This document shows positions 35,917 through 42,601 of a DNA stretch of 64,000 bases, piece by piece; within the stretch, counting starts at the first letter, position 1; every line of letters begins with the position of its first letter. The stretch lies in assembly GCF_000430645.1 (NCBI RefSeq), contig NZ_KE387185.1, forward strand, positions 345,780-409,779, read 5' to 3'. Below the pieces are notes generated by a model that was not told the origin of the DNA, did no database searches, and worked only from the letters and a program-made list of their open reading frames with translations. The stretch is from Aquimarina latercula DSM 2041 (GTDB taxonomy: Bacteria; Bacteroidota; Bacteroidia; Flavobacteriales; Flavobacteriaceae). The position numbers and the translations under genes were made by a program.

Positions 35917-36936
35917 ATGATAGAAAGTTTTTCTGGATATGAAAAAACTGCTAAGAATTTAAAAGGTTTTGATGCGAATGATTTTAAGTCTTTGGATAAG
36001 TTAGATTGGGTTGCAACAGAAAAAATACACGGTGCCAATTTTAGTTTTATCTATGAAAATAGAGAGCTTACATTTGCTAAAAGAAAGGAATTACTGACCT
36101 GGAAAAGTGATTTTTTTGGTTTTCAACTAGTGGTAAAACAAATCGAAAGTAATATTCTTGAGCTTTTTGAAGAGTTAAGCTTACAATATAAAGCAACAAG
36201 GTATATTATTTACGGAGAGCTTTTTGGAGGCATATATCCACATGAAAATGTTACTCCAGATAAAAGAGTACAGGCTATACAAACAGGTGTTTATTATGAC
36301 CCTTCTATAAACTTCTTCGCCTTCGATATAGCAATAATTTCCGATGCTAAGTACTATCTATCATACAAAGAAAGTATAACATATTTTGAAAAATACAATA
36401 TATCATTTGTCAAACCACTATTCGTTGGTAAATTATCAGAGGCTTTAAATTTTAATATATCAATAAATTCTAAAATACCGCAAGAGTTAAACTTACCCAA
36501 TATATCTGATAATTTAATCGAGGGAATAATAGTAAAACCATATGATTATACAATAAATGTAAATAAGAGACCAGTCGTTAAAATTAAGAACAATAAGTTC
36601 GAAGAAGAAAATAAATTCCATCAGGCAAAAAAGTGGGCTTTTACTGAAAACACTAATTCTTATACAGAAGAACTATCATTTTTAATAGCTGAAATACGGA
36701 ATTATTTGACTAAAAATAGATTAGATAGTGCTATTTCTAAAATAGGGGCTGTGGATCACAATAAGAAGCAAAGAATATCTGAATTAGAAAATGAATTTCT
36801 AGAAGATACTTTACTAGATTTTAATTTGGATAATAATGAGATTTTAGAAGGTATTGATAAAGCAGAACAGAAGTGGGTCATAGATCGAATAAGAGCTGAT
36901 ATTAGACAACTCATAGAAGACTTTAGGAGAGAATAA
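35917..36936 (+). CDS. RNA ligase, T4 Rnl2 family
   Basis: This 339-residue cytoplasmic enzyme of the nucleotidyltransferase superfamily seals RNA ends through an enzyme-AMP intermediate. Motifs are in the right order: motif I TEKIHGANFSF with the adenylated Lys 36, motif III YIIYGELFGG (Glu 101), IIIa FFAFDI (133-138), motif IV EGIIVKP (from Glu 202) and motif V VVKIKN (Lys 222, Lys 224). The C-terminal helical domain (about 245-339) resembles that of Rnl2. It starts 12 bp after the preceding lipoprotein gene. Rnl2 homologues usually repair RNA or are phage-derived. Neither a partner kinase/phosphatase nor a prophage gene is seen here. Confidence 0.88.
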   Translation: MIESFSGYEKTAKNLKGFDANDFKSLDKLDWVATEKIHGANFSFIYENRELTFAKRKELLTWKSDFFGFQLVVKQIESNILELFEELSLQYKATRYIIYGELFGGIYPHENVTPDKRVQAIQTGVYYDPSINFFAFDIAIISDAKYYLSYKESITYFEKYNISFVKPLFVGKLSEALNFNISINSKIPQELNLPNISDNLIEGIIVKPYDYTINVNKRPVVKIKNNKFEEENKFHQAKKWAFTENTNSYTEELSFLIAEIRNYLTKNRLDSAISKIGAVDHNKKQRISELENEFLEDTLLDFNLDNNEILEGIDKAEQKWVIDRIRADIRQLIEDFRRE

Positions 36937-37015
36937 GACTAATAAAAACCGAAGTTATGATTGTAGATACTAGTATGTTGTGTTTAATTGAAAAAATGAT
37001 CTAAATATTAATTAA

Positions 37016-37519
37016 ATGGATGAGTTTGAAAAAAAATACCCATATCAAGGCAAATGGTTTTTAATCATTTTAGGTATTATTCTTTTTGGAGGAGCCGCTG
37101 TTTTATTTTTTATTAAAGCTATTGATAATGAAAAAGGGTTAATTATTAATAAACTAATTAAGTTATCTGAAACAGAAGCGGCTATTTTTCATTGGATATT
37201 TTTTACCATTAGTCTTTTATTTGTAATTGCTGCATCTACTGGTGCATATCTCAAACTTAAAAAGAAAGAGTTTTTAGTATTAAAAACAGATTCTATTATT
37301 ATTCCCCCAGTAGGTTTTAAAAGAGTAAGAACTGAAATCAAGTTTTCTAATGTCATATCTATAGATGAGATGGAAGTTAATAGAAATCTATTTTTGACAA
37401 TTGTTTTTGAAGGTGGTAAACGAACAGTTACTAGCAATTTATTGGAAAAAAAATCCGACTATCAATATATCAAAACCTACATTTCAAACAAAATAAACAC
37501 AACACAACAAGATGTATAA
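37016..37519 (+). CDS. Two-helix membrane protein with PH-like domain
   Basis: This 167-residue protein has transmembrane helices at about 14-35 and 59-79. A C-terminal beta-rich domain (about 85-160) follows with IIIPPVGFKRVRTEIKFSNVISIDEMEVN and GGKRTVTSNLLEKKSDYQYIK. This domain is similar to the small protein at 39546-39866 (GGKRNISSNLMSKKDEYLEVK), so the two are related. The strand pattern resembles bacterial PH domains. No function is assigned. Confidence 0.7.
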   Translation: MDEFEKKYPYQGKWFLIILGIILFGGAAVLFFIKAIDNEKGLIINKLIKLSETEAAIFHWIFFTISLLFVIAASTGAYLKLKKKEFLVLKTDSIIIPPVGFKRVRTEIKFSNVISIDEMEVNRNLFLTIVFEGGKRTVTSNLLEKKSDYQYIKTYISNKINTTQQDV

Positions 37520-37593
37520 TTCATGGCTACCCGCTGGCTAAGCTACGAAACTATGCATTAAACGATATGCTTAACAAACTTTTCATCCCACAT

Positions 37594-38139
37594 ATGAAAG
37601 TAATGAGATTAATAACGTTTTTATTAGTACATATAATAAGTATACCTACTCTTCTTGGACAAGGGGATCATAATCTTTATATAGAGAAAAACATTAATAT
37701 GAATCTTGCTGGGGGAGTGGCTTATGGAATACAAGGTATAGCAATACCACCATATACTTTTAAGTTATCTGCAGGTATAGAATATACTATTGGGAAAGGT
37801 TCAATATATGCCTTACCGGGAGTTTCTGCTGGAATTGCTCCAGTTATTTTTTTTCATTTTGAAACTGGTATGGGATATCGATTTATGACCATTGATTATA
37901 GTACGAATTTTTATAAGACTAAAGAAGATGAGGTGACGCGAAGATTCAGTAACGGAAATATTAATTTGGGAATTCGATTTAAACTAAACAAAAAACGACA
38001 ACGTAATTTATTTTTATGGATTAAAGCAGGCAAAAGCATTTCTGAAAAAGGATATGATGATGAGTTTCCTCCAATATGGAATGGATATAATGTAGAAGCA
38101 AGGATTGTATATAAAGTTTTTAAATTGTTTAAAAAATGA
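37594..38139 (+). CDS. Exported protein, probable small outer-membrane beta-barrel
   Basis: The start is ambiguous among in-frame ATGs at 37567, 37594 and 37603; those nearest the signal peptide (MRLITFLLVHIISIPTLLGQ) are preferred. The mature part of about 155 residues alternates Gly/aromatic strands (NLAGGVAYGIQG, FKLSAGIEYTIG, FETGMGYRFMTIDYS, NINLGIRFKLN, NVEARIVYKVF) consistent with a small barrel. It overlaps the next gene in an ATGA junction (38136-38139), so the two are translationally coupled. Confidence 0.65.
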   Translation: MKVMRLITFLLVHIISIPTLLGQGDHNLYIEKNINMNLAGGVAYGIQGIAIPPYTFKLSAGIEYTIGKGSIYALPGVSAGIAPVIFFHFETGMGYRFMTIDYSTNFYKTKEDEVTRRFSNGNINLGIRFKLNKKRQRNLFLWIKAGKSISEKGYDDEFPPIWNGYNVEARIVYKVFKLFKK

Positions 38140-38609
38140 TGAGAGGGAGCAAAATTCTAATTTGTATTACGTTTATGATTTGTCAGCATTTTTGCTTTTC
38201 ACAAAAAGAAAAAGAATTTGCAAATCGAGAAGAAATAAAAGAGGAATGTCAACAAATAATTGATGATTTTTCACAAAAGGATATTGTTGGTGGCCTCATC
38301 AAAATAGGGATGATGTGGGTTTTCATACGAGATGAATATAAATATACACAGCAGAGAGCAATGGATCACTTTGACACATTTGAAGTCGAATATGGTGCTT
38401 CAATTGGGAATAAGTTGGTGAAGGAAGATGTAATCGAAGATTTGATGTATATGATAACGTATGTCTTAAAATATGAAATGAGTGGTGTACTAATAAAGTT
38501 TACATTTTATAAAGGAAAAAATGACAATTGGTATCTGAATGACTTTAAGTGGGATAACGATATACTAAGTTTGTTTAAAGAAAGCAGGAAAGAATTCACA
38601 GAATATTGA
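38136..38609 (+). CDS. Exported hypothetical protein coupled to the barrel gene
   Basis: This 157-residue protein (ATG at 38136, or at 38139 one codon later) has a Sec signal peptide (about 1-22, ending CFSQ). A helix-plus-sheet body follows (EEIKEECQQIIDDFSQKDIVGGLIKIG, LIKFTFYKGKNDNWYLNDFKWDNDI). The final strand pair resembles NTF2-like domains, but the match is weak. The start codon overlaps the stop of the preceding barrel-like gene by 4 bp, so the products may work together. Confidence 0.65.
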   Translation: MMRGSKILICITFMICQHFCFSQKEKEFANREEIKEECQQIIDDFSQKDIVGGLIKIGMMWVFIRDEYKYTQQRAMDHFDTFEVEYGASIGNKLVKEDVIEDLMYMITYVLKYEMSGVLIKFTFYKGKNDNWYLNDFKWDNDILSLFKESRKEFTEY

Positions 38610-38765
38610 GGAATTTTATAAACTAAGAGTAAGTACTAGACACTATCCATTCTGAATCAAAGTTTTTATATCTCCTAATTCTTCAAATCTAAAACCGTAG
38701 CTAGTGGAGTGATAGATATATGTTAGGTATCTTTAATTGAAGACGGTATTAATTATCTAAATACG

Positions 38766-38826
38766 TCCGAATTTATTGAAATTCAAACTTTTCGGATAGT
38801 GAAAAAACCACCCTTATTTAAGTTTG
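38766..38826 (+). promoter_or_regulatory. Palindromic operator plus -7 box, copy D
   Basis: 31-bp inverted repeat (38766-38796), left arm TCCGAATTTATTGAA, centre A, right arm TTCAAACTTTTCGGA. Then 22 bp and a perfect -7 box TAAGTTTG (38819-38826), 28 bp before the ATG at 38855. Confidence 0.88.
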
Positions 38827-38854
38827 CTTCATTAACATTAAAAACTTTTATAAA

Positions 38855-39445
38855 ATGAAAGCAATGAAAAATTTAATTGGATGTGTGATGATTGTATTAC
38901 TATCCATATGCAGTATCTCTTGTGAGGGAGAAGATGGTGCGGTAGGACCGCAAGGCGAACAAGGTATTCAGGGTGATCAGGGTCCGCAAGGAGATCAAGG
39001 GGATCAGGGTGATCAAGGAGATACAGGAACAGCGAATGTTGTGTATTCTGATTGGATTGCCAGAGATTTCGAAGTTAGTGGACCGCAACCATCCAACACA
39101 CAGTTACTAACTACACTTAGTTCTGCTGAGTTAAATCTTAGTGAAGATGTAGTATTAGTTTATGGGCGTCGTGAAGTAAACGCTATTTTGTCTGAGGTAT
39201 ATCAACTTCCTTATGCTCTCACTAGCCAACAGGAATATTATACTTTTCAGGTGGCAAATTTTACAACTGGTGTAACTATACGAATTGAAGTATCAGCATT
39301 GGATAATGATGGAAATAACAATTTCACTTTTTTCAATGACTTCAGATATGTCATAATTCCCGGTGGAGTAGCTGCTGGAAAATCTGCAACGGACTATGAG
39401 AACATGTCTTATGAAGAAATAGTTCAGCTTTTTAATATCCAATAA
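38855..39445 (+). CDS. Collagen-like repeat lipoprotein
   Basis: This 196-residue lipoprotein (signal ending SISC, Cys about 23) has about eleven Gly-x-y triplets (GAVGPQGEQGIQGDQG onward, rich in GDQ) from about residue 25 to 58. A globular domain of about 135 residues follows, opening GTANVVYSDWI and ending FRYVIIPGGVAAGK...MSYEEIVQLFNI. The Gly-x-y part may form a short triple helix that trimerises the head. The ATG at 38855 keeps the same distance from the -7 box as in copies B, C and E; Met 4 (38864) is the alternative. It is paralogous to the gene at 40403. Confidence 0.87.
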   Translation: MKAMKNLIGCVMIVLLSICSISCEGEDGAVGPQGEQGIQGDQGPQGDQGDQGDQGDTGTANVVYSDWIARDFEVSGPQPSNTQLLTTLSSAELNLSEDVVLVYGRREVNAILSEVYQLPYALTSQQEYYTFQVANFTTGVTIRIEVSALDNDGNNNFTFFNDFRYVIIPGGVAAGKSATDYENMSYEEIVQLFNIQ

Positions 39446-39463
39446 TCGTCCTAGAATAATTTA

Positions 39464-39495
39464 AAAAACCCTGAGTCCCCTATCTCGGGGTTTTT
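39464..39495 (+). terminator. Terminator after the first collagen-like gene
   Basis: AAAAACCCTGAG (39464-39475) pairs with CTCGGGGTTTTT (39484-39495), with one T-G wobble, and ends in a T run. It lies 18 bp after the stop at 39445. Confidence 0.85.
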
Positions 39496-39545
39496 ATAAA
39501 TTTTTATGAGTATTAGAGATTCAGTTTAATGAGAAATAGTATTGT

Positions 39546-39866
39546 ATGAGTGAACACGTATCGAGGAGTAGAAATTCATTTTTCATTACAGAAGAAAAGA
39601 AATATAAATATTTGGGAGGGTATTTAACCATAGATGATTTTAAAATAAGAATACCATCTATAGGTTTAAAAAGAAAGTTCACCACTATAGCGCTATTGAG
39701 CATATTTGAAATCAATGAAGTTTATATAAATGATAGTTATTTATTAATTCTTCATTTCGAAGGTGGAAAAAGAAATATTAGTAGCAACCTAATGTCCAAA
39801 AAGGATGAATATTTAGAAGTTAAAAAATTGATTTTGATTAAATCAAATAACAATAATATAAGTTAA
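39546..39866 (+). CDS. Small PH-like domain protein
   Basis: This 106-residue protein has no signal or membrane segment. Its pattern LTIDDFKIRIPSIGLKRKFTTIALLSIFEINEVYIND...GGKRNISSNLMSKKDEYLEVKKL matches the C-terminal domain of the membrane protein at 37016-37519, in the same order of strands. It looks like a copy of that domain without the membrane helices. Function unknown. Confidence 0.65.
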   Translation: MSEHVSRSRNSFFITEEKKYKYLGGYLTIDDFKIRIPSIGLKRKFTTIALLSIFEINEVYINDSYLLILHFEGGKRNISSNLMSKKDEYLEVKKLILIKSNNNNIS

Positions 39867-39932
39867 AATTACCCTGAAAACACAGAAGATTATAGGTGTA
39901 GTTTTAAGGAAAATTATAAAAATTAAAACACT

Positions 39933-40268
39933 ATGATAATTTTTGGCAGCAGATCAGTTTATGTAACATCTAAACAATCTACCGGATCTATTTGTCCAAG
40001 TTGTGGTACTAAAGGTTCATTAAGGCTAATTGTGTTTAGAAGACATGTTCATGTTTTTTGGATTCCAATATTTCCCATAGGTAAAAAAGGAATGTCTCAG
40101 TGTCAGCATTGTAAAAATGTTCTTAATATAAAGGAGATGCCGGAACCTATAAAACAAGATTGTATTGCTTTAAAAAATAAAACTAAAGGACCGATTTGGC
40201 AATTTGCAGGATTGGGAATACTCATAGTTATGATCCTTTGGGCTGCACTAATGACGAATATGAAATGA
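39933..40268 (+). CDS. Zinc-ribbon membrane protein
   Basis: This 111-residue protein has two CxxC pairs, CPSC (about 21-24) and CQHC (about 57-60), forming a zinc-ribbon-like module around a hydrophobic VFWIPIFPIGKKG segment. A C-terminal transmembrane helix follows (about 90-108). Such small zinc-ribbon proteins occur widely in Bacteroidota without known function. It lies between the PH-like gene and promoter copy E and probably has its own weak promoter. Confidence 0.7.
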   Translation: MIIFGSRSVYVTSKQSTGSICPSCGTKGSLRLIVFRRHVHVFWIPIFPIGKKGMSQCQHCKNVLNIKEMPEPIKQDCIALKNKTKGPIWQFAGLGILIVMILWAALMTNMK

Positions 40269-40314
40269 ATAAAAGGCTTATTTATTAGAAGGAATTTTTA
40301 TCCACCCAAATACG

Positions 40315-40375
40315 TCCGGATTCCTTGAATATCAAATATATCGGACATGTAAAGGACAAGTGATATTTATGTTTG
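40315..40375 (+). promoter_or_regulatory. Palindromic operator plus -7 box, copy E
   Basis: 31-bp inverted repeat (40315-40345), left arm TCCGGATTCCTTGAA, centre T, right arm ATCAAATATATCGGA. Then 22 bp and a perfect -7 box TATGTTTG (40368-40375), 27 bp before the ATG at 40403. Confidence 0.85.
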
Positions 40376-40402
40376 CCGTATAATTTTAAAACAATAAAAG
40401 GG

Positions 40403-40960
40403 ATGAAAAATTTAGTAAAATGTTTGATAATAGTTACAATATCATTGTTCATATTTTCTTGTTCTGATGGAGAAGATGGTGCTGTTGGTCTTGCTGGTCA
40501 AGATGGGATTGATGGAGTTGATGGGATCGATGGAGATACGGGAACGGCAAATGTTATTTATTCTGATTGGATTCCTAATGGTTTTTCTGTTGGAGGAGGT
40601 TTAAATCAAAAAGTTTTTACTCTGGCTAACAGTCAAGAAATTATTGATTTGGATATTGACCTTGACATAAGTGTAGTGTTAGTTTATGCAAGAGGAGAAA
40701 GTGTTCTTTTAGCAGTAGGATTGGAAGCTGTACCGCTGCCGTATGAGTATCGGTCAGAAGAACAATTATATACATATTCAATTGATAGTGGTCAAATAAG
40801 AGTATTAGGTTTGGTTACAGGTGGAAATAGTAATGATTTTGATTTTTTCGAAGATTACCGATATGTTATAATACCTGGTGGTGTAGCCGCAGGAAAATCA
40901 GTAGCTGATTATAAAAACATGACTTATGAGGAAATAGTAGACCTTTTTAATATTAAATGA
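40403..40960 (+). CDS. Collagen-like repeat lipoprotein (paralogue)
   Basis: The ATG at 40403 begins a lipoprotein signal (FIFSC, Cys about 20). An in-frame TTG at 40373 lies inside the -7 box and is rejected. The 185-residue protein has about nine Gly-x-y triplets (GAVGLAGQDGIDGVDG, rich in GID). A head domain follows with the same opening (GTANVIYSDWI) and ending (YRYVIIPGGVAAGK...MTYEEIVDLFNI) as the protein at 38855. The triplet composition differs (GDQ versus GID), which suggests that the stalk evolves faster than the head. Both are under the palindromic promoter. Confidence 0.87.
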   Translation: MKNLVKCLIIVTISLFIFSCSDGEDGAVGLAGQDGIDGVDGIDGDTGTANVIYSDWIPNGFSVGGGLNQKVFTLANSQEIIDLDIDLDISVVLVYARGESVLLAVGLEAVPLPYEYRSEEQLYTYSIDSGQIRVLGLVTGGNSNDFDFFEDYRYVIIPGGVAAGKSVADYKNMTYEEIVDLFNIK

Positions 40961-41021
40961 TGACTCTTAAGAAATTAAAGATTTACAGCTTTTCCTATAA
41001 ATCACTAAAACTAAATAACAG

Positions 41022-41762
41022 ATGAAAATAATTAAATATATAGGAATATTATTGTTTGTGGTAATTATAAGTGCTTGCAACAGTGATGATGACTCTAATA
41101 GTATAAGTATTGAGTATGAACAAAATTTTATTGAGACTAGCTTTTTGGAGGAAGGAGAAACGAGCCCTGCAACAATAAATATGTTAGAAGAAAATGGAAC
41201 ATTCTCTGCTACAACATTACCTTCATCAGAAGGAGTTGACCTCGTAGGGAATTCTATTTTTATTAATTCGGAAACCGGAGTACTTAGTTGGAATAATTCT
41301 TTACCTCTTGGTGAAATTAATGTATTTGTTACAGCATTGAATGAATTTGGAACGGGCTCTGTAACGATAACAATTAACAATGTATTTACTGGGCGAAATA
41401 AGTTTATGACTGGAGGCTTCAATAATGATACTTCAGATGATCCCTTCTCATCTATTATTGAAGATAATCTCCTTTTTAAATTACGAGATGATGGTGTGGT
41501 AACATTACTTTCTGAGTTCGAATCAACTGTAGTTGGTGGCGGAAATTGGAAGGCAGAAGGAGATACTATAAGGGCTTCATATACACATATCGATTATCCA
41601 GGAGAAAATCTAGTAATGAAAGGTGTTTTATCTACAATATTACCCGATGATCCTGCAATTGATTCTGAAATTGTATTTTCTGGGTTATGGGGGAAAGGAC
41701 TTGATGAGAATGATAATATCGAAGAGTTAATGGGAGCATTTAGTTTTAAAGATGATTTCTAA
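41022..41762 (+). CDS. Ig-like repeat lipoprotein (copy 1)
   Basis: This 246-residue lipoprotein (IISAC, Cys about 19) is followed by DDDS-rich sequence. An Ig/cadherin-like domain comes next (about 35-125; TFSATTLPSS, INSETGVLSWNNSLPLGEINVFVTALNEFGTGSVTITI), then a second beta domain ending FSGLWGKGLDENDNIEELMGAFSF. It is paralogous to the gene at 41891 throughout. It begins 61 bp after the collagen-like gene and could be read from promoter copy E. A surface binding role is likely; the ligand is unknown. Confidence 0.82.
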   Translation: MKIIKYIGILLFVVIISACNSDDDSNSISIEYEQNFIETSFLEEGETSPATINMLEENGTFSATTLPSSEGVDLVGNSIFINSETGVLSWNNSLPLGEINVFVTALNEFGTGSVTITINNVFTGRNKFMTGGFNNDTSDDPFSSIIEDNLLFKLRDDGVVTLLSEFESTVVGGGNWKAEGDTIRASYTHIDYPGENLVMKGVLSTILPDDPAIDSEIVFSGLWGKGLDENDNIEELMGAFSFKDDF

Positions 41763-41826
41763 AAATTAAAAACTTTTTTATTCTATAATACGTATTTGTG
41801 TAAGTCACACCTCACCCCTTTTTAAA

Positions 41827-41864
41827 AGAGCAGTAGGCTTATAAGTTTTAAAGCTTACTGCTCT
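41827..41864 (+). terminator. Long-stem hairpin between the Ig-like lipoprotein genes
   Basis: AGAGCAGTA (41827-41835) pairs with TACTGCTCT (41856-41864), and the stem extends by GGCTT against AAGCT with one G-U pair, giving about 14 bp. There is no clean T tract downstream, so it may be a terminator, an attenuator or an mRNA 3' stabiliser. Confidence 0.5.
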
Positions 41865-41890
41865 ATAATAATGTTTTAATTGAAGAATAG

Positions 41891-42601
41891 ATGAAGACAA
41901 TAAAATATATAGGAGCATTATTTTTTTTTATTATTATAAATGCTTGTAATAATGATGATGACAACAATGGATTAACAGTTGTATATGAAGAAAGTTTCAT
42001 TGAGACCAGTTTTTTAGAAGCTGGAGAAACGTTACCACCAGCAGTGAATTGGTCAGAAGAGAGAGGAACATTCTCTGCTACAACATTGCCGAACACGGCA
42101 CCAGATGATTTATTTAATAGAAATACTTTATCCATAGATGAAGAAACAGGTATACTTTCCTGGGATAGATCGATCCCGTTGGGTGAGACAGAAGTTTTTA
42201 TAACAGCATCTAATTCAATAGAAAGCGCAACAATAACCGTTACGATTAAAAACTCTTTTGTCGAAGGTCTGTTTTATGGTGGATTTAATAACGACGTAAC
42301 CGATAATTCAAACGAGTCTTTTGGTTCTGGTAATTCTATAAATTTTACAAAAGAAGGAACAGCTGGGTTATTAGGTATTAGTGATGGTGATATATTTTCT
42401 ATGGAGGGGACTTGGATTATAGATGGATCAATTATGATAGTCAATTTTGATAATAACAATCGTGTATTGAAAGGTATTGTGAATGGTAGAAGAGGTGAAC
42501 CAGCAGCTACGTTTAACGGAGAATGGGGAGAAGGGTTTGATCAAAATAATAATATCGAAAACATCAATGGAGCGTTTAGGTTTTCACTAGAGGGAGAGTG
42601 A
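41891..42601 (+). CDS. Ig-like repeat lipoprotein (copy 2)
   Basis: This 236-residue lipoprotein (IINAC, Cys about 19) has the same two-domain layout as the gene at 41022. It shares YEESFIETSFLEAGET, GTFSATTLPN, ETGILSWDRSIPLGETEVFITASN and a C-terminal FNGEWGEGFDQNNNIENINGAFRF. Its TGA stop overlaps the ATG of the next gene (TGATG), so it is translationally coupled to the PKD/beta-helix gene. Confidence 0.82.
   Translation: MKTIKYIGALFFFIIINACNNDDDNNGLTVVYEESFIETSFLEAGETLPPAVNWSEERGTFSATTLPNTAPDDLFNRNTLSIDEETGILSWDRSIPLGETEVFITASNSIESATITVTIKNSFVEGLFYGGFNNDVTDNSNESFGSGNSINFTKEGTAGLLGISDGDIFSMEGTWIIDGSIMIVNFDNNNRVLKGIVNGRRGEPAATFNGEWGEGFDQNNNIENINGAFRFSLEGE

Noticed and set aside
38940..39030. 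Tandem DNA repeats that could look like a CRISPR or minisatellite
   Set aside because: The repeats are 9-bp coding units for Gly-x-y collagen triplets in an intact gene, with no spacer structure.
27825..40345. Reading the 31-bp palindromes as terminators or REP elements
   Set aside because: They lack a following T run. The stem would be interrupted by mismatches between the sub-boxes, and all five keep exactly 22 bp to a -7-like box, which fits an operator better.
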